Assembly: GCA_030430205.1 (NCBI GenBank)
Contig: JAUIGE010000010.1
Span: forward strand, 62,001-126,000
Reading direction: 5' to 3'
From: Bacteroidia bacterium
GTDB taxonomy: Bacteria; Bacteroidota; Bacteroidia; J057
Length of the DNA: 64,000 nucleotides
The translations under genes were made by a program, and so were the position numbers. How positions within the stretch are numbered: position 1 is the stretch's first letter; each line of letters opens with the position of its first letter. Below are positions 16,828 through 26,313 of the stretch, piece by piece. The notes beneath the pieces were generated by a model. That model made no database searches. It worked only from the letters and a program-made list of their open reading frames with translations, and had not been told where the DNA came from.

Positions 16828-17610
16828 ATGAACAACATCCTCGACCTCCTCAACCAGGCCTACGACCGCTACAATACCCCTGATTTTATCAGGGAAGACC
16901 CCATCAGCATTCCCCATCGCTTTTCGCGCAAGGAAGATATAGAGATATCCGGCTTTTTCGCGGCACTCATCGCCTGGGGAAGGCGGGACATCATCATTCG
17001 CTCCGCCAATACACTCATGGACCTGATGGATCAGCAGCCCTATCACTTCGTGATGGAGGCAGGGGAGGAAGAGCTGGAAAGGCTGGATGCCTTTGTCCAT
17101 CGCACCTTCAAAGGGGAAGATGCGCGGGCTTTGGTCCTCTCGCTGCGCCAGCTGTATGCGCATCATGGTGGCCTGGAGCAGGTTTTTTCGGAAAAAATAA
17201 AGCCTTCGGACCCCCATGTATTTCACGGTATCGTACATGCACGCGCTGTGCTCAGCTCCCCGACGGCCTTTCCCGACCGCACCCACAAGCACCTCGCCAA
17301 TCCCGCCAAAGGCTCCTCCGCCAAGCGGATCAATATGTACCTCCGCTGGATGGTCCGCGATGACAAGCGTGGAGTGGATTTTGGGTTGTGGAAAAGCATT
17401 TCCCCCAGCCAGCTCCTCTGTCCGCTGGATGTGCATACCGGCAAGATCGCACGCCGGCTAGGCTTGCTTCAGCGCAGGCAAAATGACTGGAAAGCCGTGC
17501 TCGAATTGGGCGAAGTACTTTCGGGCTTTTGCCCCGAGGATCCGGTGAAGTATGACTTCAGCCTTTTTGGACTGGGGGTCTATGATGATCTTTTTTCAGA
17601 TTTATCTTAA
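16828..17610 (+). CDS. TIGR02757 (DUF2400) family protein
   Basis: A 260-residue soluble protein of the TIGR02757 family, conserved in Bacteroidota and some spirochaetes and clostridia but without a known role. Typical features are the SRKEDIEISGFFAALIAWG stretch near 31-50, KRINMYLRWMVR near 170 and PLDVHTGKIAR near 200. The helical layout with a closing D/V-H-T segment recalls helix-hairpin-helix DNA glycosylases, but that is only my impression. It directly follows prsW. Confidence 0.85.
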   Translation: MNNILDLLNQAYDRYNTPDFIREDPISIPHRFSRKEDIEISGFFAALIAWGRRDIIIRSANTLMDLMDQQPYHFVMEAGEEELERLDAFVHRTFKGEDARALVLSLRQLYAHHGGLEQVFSEKIKPSDPHVFHGIVHARAVLSSPTAFPDRTHKHLANPAKGSSAKRINMYLRWMVRDDKRGVDFGLWKSISPSQLLCPLDVHTGKIARRLGLLQRRQNDWKAVLELGEVLSGFCPEDPVKYDFSLFGLGVYDDLFSDLS

Positions 17611-17673
17611 ACACAAATCAAGTTTCTTTAGTTTAGCCTCTTTAATTTTTCACTTAACAACACTCTTATTACT

Positions 17674-18516
17674 ATGAAAAAAAGCTACTTACTTTACGCT
17701 TTTGGTCTTATCCTTTTGACTGCATTTCTCAATGAAGTAACCTCCAGCTCTTCCGGAGCGCCATCTGGCCGTACAGGTTCTCCCATCGATATTGGCACCT
17801 GTGCTGCGACAGGATGTCATAATTCCTTTGGACTGAACACCGGAAACGGGACCCTTTCACTCACCACCAATATCCCGGCCACAGGCTATGTGCCAGGAAC
17901 TACCTACACCATCAACATCAACCTGACAGAGGTAGGAATCACCCGTTTTGGTTTCGAAGCTTCTTCTTATTCTCCGGATGCCAATGCCAATGTAGGCGCA
18001 CCGACCATCCTCAATTCGACTGAAACCAAAATCAATCCCGGAGGCGGCAATTATGTGACCCATACCTCCGCAGGAATCTCAGCCAACGACACCAAAGACT
18101 GGTCTTTTGACTGGACAGCCCCTAATCCTGGCGCCGGTGAAGTCATCTTCTTTGTTTCAGGGAATGCTTCCAATGCAAATGGCAATCCTTCCGGGGACAA
18201 CATTTACAATGTGTCCGACACCGTCATCCAGGGACCTGGCGTAGCGATTGACCCCATCCGTGAAATCTTTCACGCCAAAGTTTTCCCAACTCTCACAGAC
18301 GAATTTGTATTCGTCGAAATGGAAAACCTCGAGCACGGTACGCTCGACATCCGCATCACCAACCTGAACGGACAGCAGCAGTTTGATTTGCATCAGGAAA
18401 TCAACAGCCAGCTTTTCTCTACCCAAATACCTGTCAACAACTGGGCAAAAGGCGTCTACATCATGACGCTGAGCCATCAGGGCAAAACAGGTTTTGAGAA
18501 GTTTATCGTCAGATAG
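17674..18516 (+). CDS. Choice-of-anchor V, T9SS-sorted surface protein
   Basis: A 280-residue secreted protein with signal peptide, then the choice-of-anchor V domain (SGAPSGRTGSP, then CAATGCH near residues 49-55 and a Reeler-like beta-sandwich), and a C-terminal type A T9SS sorting domain ending in GFEKFIVR. Many relatives have a CxxCH heme site at the cysteine position; here the spacing is C-x4-C-H, so haem attachment is doubtful. Function unknown; surface-exposed or released. Confidence 0.85.
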   Translation: MKKSYLLYAFGLILLTAFLNEVTSSSSGAPSGRTGSPIDIGTCAATGCHNSFGLNTGNGTLSLTTNIPATGYVPGTTYTININLTEVGITRFGFEASSYSPDANANVGAPTILNSTETKINPGGGNYVTHTSAGISANDTKDWSFDWTAPNPGAGEVIFFVSGNASNANGNPSGDNIYNVSDTVIQGPGVAIDPIREIFHAKVFPTLTDEFVFVEMENLEHGTLDIRITNLNGQQQFDLHQEINSQLFSTQIPVNNWAKGVYIMTLSHQGKTGFEKFIVR

Positions 18517-18520
18517 AAGA

Positions 18521-18616
18521 AGTTTTGGGTTTTGGGTTTTGGGTTTCGGGTTTCGTGACGGAAGCAGCAACCCGAAACCCAAAACAACCAAACCCGAAAC
18601 AACCAAACCCGAAACC
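18521..18616. repeat. Inverted 7-nt repeat tract (GTTTTGG / AACCCGA)
   Basis: Five GTTTTGG/GTTTCGG heptads on the left face complementary AACCCGA/AACCCAA units on the right, followed by a 15-nt repeat containing CAACCAAACCCG. The two sides can pair into a hairpin just after the choice-of-anchor V gene. Confidence 0.8.
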
Positions 18617-18649
18617 ATCTTAGTAACCCATCCCCTTTTTTAATCAATA

Positions 18650-18690
18650 AAAAGCCATTCTCTCCAATCTGGGGGAATGGCTTTTCCTTT
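18650..18690 (+). terminator. Hairpin terminator after the choice-of-anchor V gene
   Basis: AAAAGCCATTC (18650-18660) pairs with GAATGGCTTTT (18675-18685), loop 14 nt, followed by a T-rich run. Confidence 0.75.
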
Positions 18691-18829
18691 TCGGGCATAT
18701 TTTTGAGGAAAAAAACGTGTCACCGAAAAGCTCAAATGAGCCTGTTTCTCTGTGATCCCTCCTGTACTTTCGTAAACATCGGGCAATGCCTTATTGACTC
18801 ATTCTATTCATGACCTCAAAGCGAACATC

Positions 18830-21613
18830 ATGAGAAAAACATCTATAACCCTATTTTTAGGCCTGTCCCTCATTGCGCTGCTTTCAGCCATGATGTGGCC
18901 AGCTGATTTTTTGGACAAAGTAAAAGAGCGCATCGCTTCTTTTCAGGAAATACTTCCCCTCGAAAAAGTCTATGTACAGGCCGATAAAATGCACTATCGT
19001 GCAGGAGAAACGGTTTGGCTGGCGGGCTATGTGCGTGATTTACAGGACTTTGCCAAAGCAGGGCAAAGCGAAATCCTGCATATAGAACTGCTGAATAGCA
19101 AAGGAAAGCGGGTGGAAAGCCGCGGCTTACAGCTAACCGCCGGAAAGGCAGAAGGCAGCTTGGAATTGCCCGCTGACCTTGCCACAGGCAACTACCAACT
19201 TCGCGCCTACACGATCTGGCAGCTAAATGAAAAACATCCCGCCATTTTTCATAAGCAGATTTTTGTCAAAGGAAAAGAAGCAGGGGAGGAAGGGAAAATG
19301 CGAGATACTGCGAAAAGCCCAAAACTGGACCTCCTGCCGGAGGGCGGTTATATGGTTCAGGGATTGAAAAGCAGAGTTGCTTTTAAAGTGACTGACCAGC
19401 AGGGACATCCTTTGGATGTAGAGGGAGTGGTAAAAGACTCCCGCGGCCAGCAAGTGGCCACTTTCAGCTCTGCCATAGATGGCATGGGTGCATTTGAGCT
19501 GACGCCTGATGCAGGCGCATACCAGGTGGAAATCATCCACCCTACTCAAGGCACCATCAGCCAGCGGCTGCCCGCAGCCCTGCCCCAGGGCGTAGTCTTA
19601 CGCCTCGAAGAGACAGGCGATGAGATCGCCCGGGTCAGCATACAGAGCAGCCGCCCCAGGCGGCTGGGGCTCGTCCTTCGCCAGGGCGAAAGCGTCACCT
19701 ACTCGGCCATGGCCGATGTACAGGCCGGCGACAACAGCTGGCGCATTCCCCTGCGCGATATGCAAATGGGCATCGCCCAGCTCACCGTTTTTGATGAAGC
19801 GGAAAGACCGCTCGCCGAGCGCCTGCTCTATGTGCAGAGCGGAAAACAACTGAAAATAGATGTACAAACAGATAAAGAGAGCTACGGCCCTCGCGAAGAA
19901 GTAAAACTCTCTCTAACCGTTAATGATGAGGCAGGGCGGCCATGTGCCGCTGACCTCTCCCTCTCTGCCATAGAGGCAGAGCTTGCCGATGCTGCCGAGG
20001 GACTCGGCTCTGACATCCTCAGCTGGATGACGCTCGAATCCGAGCTGAAAGGGAGCATCCACCAACCCCAAAAGTATTTGTTTTCTCATAATAATAGTAA
20101 GCTTGATTATTTGCTCATGACCCATGGTTGGCGGCGCTATGACTGGCAACAGTTGCTCCGGGAGGAGCCTGTAGCGCCTGCCCTCCAGGCGGAGCAACTC
20201 GCCCTCAGGGGCGTGGTCCTCAATGCCTACAACCAGCAGCCGATCATCGGCGCGCAGGTGATGCTTAGCGATAAAGATCAGGTCGTCAGAACGGATGAGG
20301 CGGGCCGCTTTTGGCTGCCACGGACGCAGCCCGAGCGAGCGGTCACGCTCTATGTCTCAGCCGCAGGATTTGGCACACAGCAGCAGCGCATCATCGGCAT
20401 GCCGGGAGAGTTGCGCTATGAGTTGCAGGTGCAGCCCGTGGTCACACCCCGGACCGCAGCCAGACTTGCTGCAAAGCCTTCAGCTCAGACATTTTCCCTT
20501 GAGAAAACAGCTCCTGATTTTGCAAAAATCCTCCAAAAACAAGACCCCAGGCCTTTTATGGCCCTGTTCTGGCCAGGGAGCGGGCAAAAAACGGTCCCAC
20601 AAGCAGATCTGTTTTTGGAAGAGGTCGAGCCTTCTCCAGAGACAAATACCTTTCAGATGGACAATGTGGACATCGTGAGATATGGCCGGATTGATGTTTT
20701 CCCCCGCGATCCCAATTTGCAGAGTGTCACACAGTTTGAAGGGAAAGATATTCAGAATTTACCCGGAAGGAGCGTCAATGATTTAGCCGCACTTTCCTCC
20801 GGGGTGTATCAATCAGATACTGAAAATGCTGCGATCAGCATCCGTGGGGCGCTGCCCTCTTCCACTCAATATATCGTAGATGGGGTGAAAGTCCGGGGAG
20901 GAGCTGAGCTACCCAAAGTAGCCATGGACAAAGTACAGATTTTCCTGAGTGGTTCTCCCGCAGAGTATGGCGATTTCACCGGAGGAGTCGTGGTGATGGA
21001 ATCCAAAAGTCCGCGCATGATGTGGCTGATGGATACGGTGGCAGTGATTGAAATCCTTCCCCAGGCAACCAATCTCGAAGAAGTCCTCAGCAAGCTGCAG
21101 CCTCTTCCGGGCGAGCTTCAGGGAAATTGCGAAGTCATGGTTTTTGTTGACAAAAACGGGCTGTACAAGCGCCATAAAGTCGTGAGCTACAGCGATCGCG
21201 CCTGGGCAAAACGCCTCAAACCTCATCTTTCCCACTTGCAGTTTGAACCTGCTATGACCACCGCCGGAGCCCCTTATCCCTATCATGTAAACATGCCTTT
21301 TTACTTTTACGCCGACGAAGAACTCGCCATAGATCATCCTACGGATACGTTCAACCTACCCGAGCTGCGCAGCAGCTCAGATTTTTACGCTGCGCGCAGC
21401 TTCTACCAGCCTTCGGCTGCCGAGCTACAAGGCAAAACCGACGAGCGTACAACGCTCTACTGGAATGGCCGCCTGAGCGTGCCAGCTTCCGGCAAGCTCA
21501 CGGTGCGATTTCGCACTTCGGATGTCGCCACGCGTTTTCGCGTGCGGGTAGAGGGGATCGGGGCAAATGGCCTTTTGGGAAGGAGAGAGGCGGGAAGCGA
21601 GAGGCGGGACTAG
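18830..21613 (+). CDS. MG2/carboxypeptidase-like/TonB-plug envelope protein with TonB-C-like segment
   Basis: A 927-residue exported protein (signal peptide about 1-25). Residues about 40-140 resemble an alpha-2-macroglobulin MG2 domain (KVYVQADKMHYRAGETVW). Further beta-sandwich domains follow. A carboxypeptidase-regulatory-like segment (LRGVVLNAYNQQPIIGA) sits near 450. A TonB-dependent-receptor plug domain follows near 630-720 (SVNDLAALSSGVY, ISIRGALPSS, YIVDGVKVRG, GDFTGGVV) but no beta-barrel. Then a segment resembling the C-terminal domain of TonB (VMVFVDKNGLYKRHKVV ... MPFYF). The end (TLYWNGRLSVPASGKLTVRF) is typical of this MG2/plug group. ATG at 18830 precedes the signal peptide; a TTG at 18794 is also open. 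Probably anchored at the outer membrane; function unknown. Confidence 0.8.
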   Translation: MRKTSITLFLGLSLIALLSAMMWPADFLDKVKERIASFQEILPLEKVYVQADKMHYRAGETVWLAGYVRDLQDFAKAGQSEILHIELLNSKGKRVESRGLQLTAGKAEGSLELPADLATGNYQLRAYTIWQLNEKHPAIFHKQIFVKGKEAGEEGKMRDTAKSPKLDLLPEGGYMVQGLKSRVAFKVTDQQGHPLDVEGVVKDSRGQQVATFSSAIDGMGAFELTPDAGAYQVEIIHPTQGTISQRLPAALPQGVVLRLEETGDEIARVSIQSSRPRRLGLVLRQGESVTYSAMADVQAGDNSWRIPLRDMQMGIAQLTVFDEAERPLAERLLYVQSGKQLKIDVQTDKESYGPREEVKLSLTVNDEAGRPCAADLSLSAIEAELADAAEGLGSDILSWMTLESELKGSIHQPQKYLFSHNNSKLDYLLMTHGWRRYDWQQLLREEPVAPALQAEQLALRGVVLNAYNQQPIIGAQVMLSDKDQVVRTDEAGRFWLPRTQPERAVTLYVSAAGFGTQQQRIIGMPGELRYELQVQPVVTPRTAARLAAKPSAQTFSLEKTAPDFAKILQKQDPRPFMALFWPGSGQKTVPQADLFLEEVEPSPETNTFQMDNVDIVRYGRIDVFPRDPNLQSVTQFEGKDIQNLPGRSVNDLAALSSGVYQSDTENAAISIRGALPSSTQYIVDGVKVRGGAELPKVAMDKVQIFLSGSPAEYGDFTGGVVVMESKSPRMMWLMDTVAVIEILPQATNLEEVLSKLQPLPGELQGNCEVMVFVDKNGLYKRHKVVSYSDRAWAKRLKPHLSHLQFEPAMTTAGAPYPYHVNMPFYFYADEELAIDHPTDTFNLPELRSSSDFYAARSFYQPSAAELQGKTDERTTLYWNGRLSVPASGKLTVRFRTSDVATRFRVRVEGIGANGLLGRREAGSERRD

Positions 21614-21711
21614 GATGTAGGAATGGGCTAATTTGAGCGCCTTTTGACTTCTTTGTTCCTTATTTTCTCTGTTTTCTTTATTGCGCTTTCTTCTCGATAT
21701 TCGCGGCCATC

Positions 21712-23070
21712 ATGTCCGCTCCAAAAACTGACCTCAGCACCCAAATCCGCAAAGACAAGCTTCGCAGCCTGATGTTTCGCCTGGCGATGCCAGGGATATT
21801 GGGCATGTCAGTGGCTTCGATCAATACTTTTCTTGATGCCATTTTTGTTGGACAATTTGTGGGCGAAAACGCTGTGGCGGCGATTTCGCTCGCATTTCCT
21901 ATTTTGATGCTGATCGGAGGTCTTACCTCCATGATCGGGCAGGGCTCTGCCTCTGTGCTTAGCCGCGCCATCGGCGCGGAGGATAAGCCACGGCAGGAAG
22001 CCATCTTCAGCAACCTCACAGCCCTCAGCCTGCTGATGGGAATCGGCTTCAGCATCCCCGGCTACTTCCTGGCCACCGATTTGATCGCCATGCTGGGCGG
22101 AAAAGGCGAGGTGCTGGCCTATGGCGAAAGCTACCTGCAGATCATGATGATCGGTGCTTTTGTGCGCATATACGCCGTAGGCGTCAACATCCTCATCCGT
22201 GCCGAAGGCAACCTCAAAGCTGCCATGATTTTTTCTGCCTCGGCAGCCCTCATCAATATCGTGCTGAATGCCTTATTCATCGGTGTATTTGGCTGGGGCG
22301 TGGAAGGCGCAGCCTGGGCCAGTGTGCTGGCCATGGTGGCCATGGTGATCCTGGATCTGAGTCATTTTTTCAGGGGAAAAAACAGTTTTCCGGTTAACCT
22401 GAAAAAAATATTTGTCTCCACCCTCATCGCGAAGGAGGTCCTGTACATAGGCCTTTCGGCCATGATGATGCAGGTCATGTTTTTCCTGCAGCAGGTGGTG
22501 GTTTTTCGATCTGTATCCCGCTATGGCGACGATTGGGACCTGGCTTTTATGGGAGCTTGCTACCGCATTTACCTGCTTGCAGTGATTCCTATTTTTGGTT
22601 TTGCCCAGGCGCTTGCGCCTGTGGTGGGCATCAACTTTGGTGCGAAGCAGCCCGAGCGCGTGCGCAAAGCCATGTGGCTTTTTAGCTTTACCGCCACAGG
22701 CATTATATGCCTGATCTGGCTGGCCCTGGCCCTCTTTAGCGAGGCGACCCTCTCGTTGCTTTTACCCAATTCTACTTTCAGCAAACACGATATTTTCCTC
22801 TTTCGCATCACCCTTTTGATTCTGCCTTTTCAACCGCTTTTCTTCACAGGCGTGACGCTTTTTCAATCCATCGGCAATGGACGCACCGCCGCTATCCTGC
22901 TGATTAGCAGGATGTTTCTGATTTTCATCCCAGCTGTATTGCTGCTGCCCATGGGCTTTGGGCTGGATGGCGTGTACTATGCCCATCCGCTTGCGGACTT
23001 CCTGGCGGTAGGGATTATGTTTGTGGTTGTTTGGCGCGCCTTAAGGCCGGGCAAGGAGCTGAATTTGTAA
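21712..23070 (+). CDS. MATE family efflux transporter
   Basis: A 452-residue protein with about twelve membrane helices in two similar halves, as in MATE exporters, which expel drugs or metabolites using Na+ or H+ gradients. Family features include LAMPGILGMSVASINTFLDA in the first helix, FVGENAVAAIS and GQGSASVLSRAIG in the first half, and QALAPVVGINFGAKQPERV in the second. The ATG at 21712 fits. It stands between the MG2/plug protein and the glycan locus and has no evident partner. Confidence 0.92.
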   Translation: MSAPKTDLSTQIRKDKLRSLMFRLAMPGILGMSVASINTFLDAIFVGQFVGENAVAAISLAFPILMLIGGLTSMIGQGSASVLSRAIGAEDKPRQEAIFSNLTALSLLMGIGFSIPGYFLATDLIAMLGGKGEVLAYGESYLQIMMIGAFVRIYAVGVNILIRAEGNLKAAMIFSASAALINIVLNALFIGVFGWGVEGAAWASVLAMVAMVILDLSHFFRGKNSFPVNLKKIFVSTLIAKEVLYIGLSAMMMQVMFFLQQVVVFRSVSRYGDDWDLAFMGACYRIYLLAVIPIFGFAQALAPVVGINFGAKQPERVRKAMWLFSFTATGIICLIWLALALFSEATLSLLLPNSTFSKHDIFLFRITLLILPFQPLFFTGVTLFQSIGNGRTAAILLISRMFLIFIPAVLLLPMGFGLDGVYYAHPLADFLAVGIMFVVVWRALRPGKELNL

Positions 23071-23147
23071 TATTTCCCCCTTATAGATAACTTGGTTTTT
23101 CCCTTCTGCCAAAATCATTTTTACTCCAAAAGAATTGCCGAAAATTT

Positions 23148-24062
23148 ATGCATGTAGGTGTATCCATTCACTTCAAAGTTGAGGAGGCAATCAGCTACAC
23201 CTTGGCATATTTTGAAATATTCAGCCATCCACTCAGCCTGGATGAAATTGTTTTTTACGCCCCGATCTCCATTTCCCGCGAGGAAGTCAGCTCCAGCTTG
23301 TCCCGGATGCTGGAAGCGGGCAAGGTTTTTTCTCAAAATGGCTATTTTTCCCTCGCAGACCAGCCGGAGAATGTTCAAAAGCGTCAGCAACACAATGGGC
23401 TGGCAAAGGGAATCATGCCACAGGCCATCGCCAGTTCCCGGCTGATCCACAGATTTCCTTTTATCAAAGGCGTCTGCATCTCGGGCAGCCTTTCGAAAGA
23501 GGTCTTCATGGAGGAGGATGACATTGATTTTTTCATCATCACCGCCAAAAACAGAATATGGATTTCCCGGCTTTTGCTGAAAGCCTATAAATGGGTCTGG
23601 CTCAAAAACTCCCGCAAATACTTTTGCATCAACTATTTCATCTCGGAAAAGGACCTGGAGATCAAGGAAAAAAACCTTTTCACTGCCATCGAATTGGTCA
23701 CCCTCATCCCCCTGATGGACCCGCTTTTATTCGACCAACTCAAAAGGCAAAATGTCTGGATCAGCAGTTTTTTGCCCAATGGACAGTGGAAGGAAAATGA
23801 CTTTAGGCCTTTGGATAAACCGCTAATTTCCAGACTTTTAGAATTCTTGTCCTGGGGTCCTGTTGGAGATATGGCAGACTTGCTCATCATGAAGGGCATG
23901 AAATGGCGCAACCGGATGAAGTACAAACAGCTGGTCAGGCAGGCCGAATTTGACCACATGTTCAAATCTACCCGTACGGAGTCCAAAATCCATCCCCTCA
24001 ATATGTCGCGAAAAATTCAACTACTTCATCAGGAAAAGCTGGAAAAGCTGGGAATACAATGA
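23148..24062 (+). CDS. Nucleotidyltransferase-fold protein, start of radical SAM operon
   Basis: A 304-residue soluble protein. Residues about 15-60 look like a winged-helix or PHP-like N-terminal segment. The polymerase-beta type nucleotidyltransferase signature is present: G113-S114 followed by D125-x-D127 (CISGSLSK ... EEDDIDFFII). Such proteins occur next to radical SAM genes in several Bacteroidota. It could transfer a nucleotidyl group to a sugar, protein or small molecule; the acceptor is unknown. Its stop overlaps the next start (ATGA), so it heads the operon running to 29542. Confidence 0.8.
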   Translation: MHVGVSIHFKVEEAISYTLAYFEIFSHPLSLDEIVFYAPISISREEVSSSLSRMLEAGKVFSQNGYFSLADQPENVQKRQQHNGLAKGIMPQAIASSRLIHRFPFIKGVCISGSLSKEVFMEEDDIDFFIITAKNRIWISRLLLKAYKWVWLKNSRKYFCINYFISEKDLEIKEKNLFTAIELVTLIPLMDPLLFDQLKRQNVWISSFLPNGQWKENDFRPLDKPLISRLLEFLSWGPVGDMADLLIMKGMKWRNRMKYKQLVRQAEFDHMFKSTRTESKIHPLNMSRKIQLLHQEKLEKLGIQ

Positions 24063-25507
24063 AGATACTTTGTGCCAACGCATATTTTTACCAATACGAC
24101 AGGAAACAATGGGAAACCGCCCAGCCATATCCTCCTTTGGGGACTTTGTATGCTGTTTCGGTTTTGGAAAAAGCGGGTTTTGAAACTGCTTTTCACGACA
24201 ATAACCTGGTCGCACATCACAGCGAAATCTATCCCAGGATAGATGCTCAGCAGCCCCAGCTCCTCGTCCTCTACGATGACGGCTTCAACTACCTCACCAA
24301 AATGTGCCTCACCAATATGCGTGAGGCCGCTTTCGAAATATTGGCCTACGCCAAAGCCCGCGGCATCACGACTGTCTGCAACAGCTCCGACTCGACGGAT
24401 CATTACAAAGAGTACCATGCCCAGGGGGCAGATTATGTGATTCATGGAGAGGGCGAAAGGACTTTGCTGGAACTCTGCGAAGCCCTTCGTGATGGAAAAG
24501 AAACAGCTCATATTCAGGGCATTAGCTACAAAAAGGGAAAGGAAGTTTCCCTCTCGCCTGCCCGCCCCGTGCTGCGCAGCCTCGATGAGCTGCCCATGGC
24601 AGCCTGGGATCGGATCGACATCGATCCCTACCGCCGGATATGGATGAAAAAGCATGGCTTTTTTTCGCTCAATATCGCCACCACCCGTGGCTGTCCCTAC
24701 AAATGCAACTGGTGCGCCAAGCCCATCTACGGCAACCGCTACAACTCCCGCTCACCGGAGCGCGTCATGGACGAAATCGAGTACCTCGTCAGGCGCTTTG
24801 ATGTGCATTACTTCTGGATGTGTGATGACATCTTCGGTCTGAAACCCAACTGGGTGCAGCGCTTTCGCGACGAGAAGCAGAAGCGGGGCCTGGATTTTCA
24901 GTACAAAATCCAGTCTCGGGTGGATTTGATGCTCAAAGACGACAACCTCGATGCCCTGGTAGAAAGTGGCGCAGACATCGTCTGGGTGGGGGCCGAAAGC
25001 GGTTCGCAGAAGATACTCGATGCCATGGACAAAGGCACCCAGGTAGCGCAAATCTACGAAGCCAGCCGAAAGCTGAAAGCCCATGGCGCACGCATCGCCT
25101 TTTTCCTGCAATTTGGCTACCTGGGCGAGACCTGGCAGGACATCCAAAAGACCCTTCACATGGTCCTGGACCTGATGCCCGATGAGATCGGGATTTCGGT
25201 TTCCTACCCGCTCCCTGGCACAGGATTTTATGAAAAAGTAAAATCAGACCTGGACAAAAAAGCCAATTGGAAGGATTCAGATGACCTGGACCTGATGTTT
25301 CACAATACCTATCCGCCTGTCTTTTACAAAACACTTCATCGCTATGTCCACAATCGCTACCGCATCCAAAAAGGCTTGCTGACGATCTCTGGGAGGGTGA
25401 AAAGTTCTTTTCGGGAAAAGGGGAAAAATATGTTGCGGATGCTTTATCATCTGCCTCAGGCGGTGTATCACCGGATAATTTTGCAGCGATACGCAAAGCA
25501 TACATGA
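24059..25507 (+). CDS. B12-binding-domain radical SAM protein 1
   Basis: A 482-residue protein with an N-terminal Rossmann-like B12-binding domain (about 1-150; PYPPLGTLY, GADYVIHGEGE) and a radical SAM domain. The [4Fe-4S] cysteines are C212, C216 and C219 in RGCPYKCNWC. The AES-GSQ-I-L-DAMDKGT segment near 315 is typical of this class. Family members use cobalamin and SAM for methylation, ring contraction or other radical steps; this one's substrate is unknown. Overlaps both neighbours by 4 nt. Confidence 0.88.
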   Translation: MKILCANAYFYQYDRKQWETAQPYPPLGTLYAVSVLEKAGFETAFHDNNLVAHHSEIYPRIDAQQPQLLVLYDDGFNYLTKMCLTNMREAAFEILAYAKARGITTVCNSSDSTDHYKEYHAQGADYVIHGEGERTLLELCEALRDGKETAHIQGISYKKGKEVSLSPARPVLRSLDELPMAAWDRIDIDPYRRIWMKKHGFFSLNIATTRGCPYKCNWCAKPIYGNRYNSRSPERVMDEIEYLVRRFDVHYFWMCDDIFGLKPNWVQRFRDEKQKRGLDFQYKIQSRVDLMLKDDNLDALVESGADIVWVGAESGSQKILDAMDKGTQVAQIYEASRKLKAHGARIAFFLQFGYLGETWQDIQKTLHMVLDLMPDEIGISVSYPLPGTGFYEKVKSDLDKKANWKDSDDLDLMFHNTYPPVFYKTLHRYVHNRYRIQKGLLTISGRVKSSFREKGKNMLRMLYHLPQAVYHRIILQRYAKHT

Positions 25508-26313
25508 GTTCAGCATTTGACACAGTAGCCTCCAGCTACGATCAGGAATTTACTGATACGCCCATCGGCCGCGCACAGCGCGACAGAGTATGGCGCTACC
25601 TGCGCCAGCTGCTGGAGAAATATGAAAATGCGCGCATTTTGGAGCTCAACTGCGGCACAGGCGAGGACGCCTGCTTTTTGGCTGGCCTGGGCCATGAGGT
25701 GCTGGCGACAGACATTTCTACAGAAATGCTTAAGCAAACGCAGCAAAAGGCTGAAAAAGCGAAACTTCAGGATAAGATTCTGATAAAGCAGCTTGATCTG
25801 GCTGCGCCAGAGTTGGAGGGAGAAGCTCCCTTTGATGTGATCTTTTCGAATTTTGGGGGGCTGAATTGTTTGTCAGGGGAGGAGTTGAGGAGGCTTGCGG
25901 GTTTTTGCGAACTACATTTGAATGTTGGTGGAGCTTGTGTGTTTGTGGTGATGCCTCCGAAGACCTTGTTGGAAAAATACTATCGCTGGTGGAAGAATGA
26001 ACGGGAAGTCTATCTAGCCAGAGATTCCCATTGTCCCATACATGTGAGCCTGAGCAACAAGGAGATCGCAACCTATTTTCATTCGCCTGCGGAAATGGAA
26101 GCCTATTTTAGCCTGTATGAAAAGATAAAATCATTGGTTATAGGGTATATCCCTTCCTATTTCAATCAGATCAAAGGATTACCTATATTGATGATGGGAG
26201 AACATCTTGCGATCCTTTTTGGGATAGGTAAAAACAGATCTGATCACTATTTGATCCACTTTCAAAAGAAAGCCTCCGCAATGACAAAAGCTATAAAACA
26301 GAAGTATGATTAG
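25504..26313 (+). CDS. Class I SAM-dependent methyltransferase
   Basis: A 269-residue cytoplasmic methyltransferase. Motif I is ILELNCGTGEDACFLAGLG near residue 43, and the following DIS at about 70 is the SAM-ribose-binding acidic turn. It probably methylates a small molecule or glycan intermediate made by this operon. Base composition changes inside the gene: the first 300 nt resemble the GC-richer upstream genes, while the rest matches the AT-richer downstream block. Start overlaps the radical SAM stop (ATGA). Confidence 0.85.
   Translation: MSSAFDTVASSYDQEFTDTPIGRAQRDRVWRYLRQLLEKYENARILELNCGTGEDACFLAGLGHEVLATDISTEMLKQTQQKAEKAKLQDKILIKQLDLAAPELEGEAPFDVIFSNFGGLNCLSGEELRRLAGFCELHLNVGGACVFVVMPPKTLLEKYYRWWKNEREVYLARDSHCPIHVSLSNKEIATYFHSPAEMEAYFSLYEKIKSLVIGYIPSYFNQIKGLPILMMGEHLAILFGIGKNRSDHYLIHFQKKASAMTKAIKQKYD

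Noticed and set aside
25504-26313. Frameshift or gene fusion in the methyltransferase with the composition break
   Set aside because: The frame is intact and its start and end overlap the neighbours normally.
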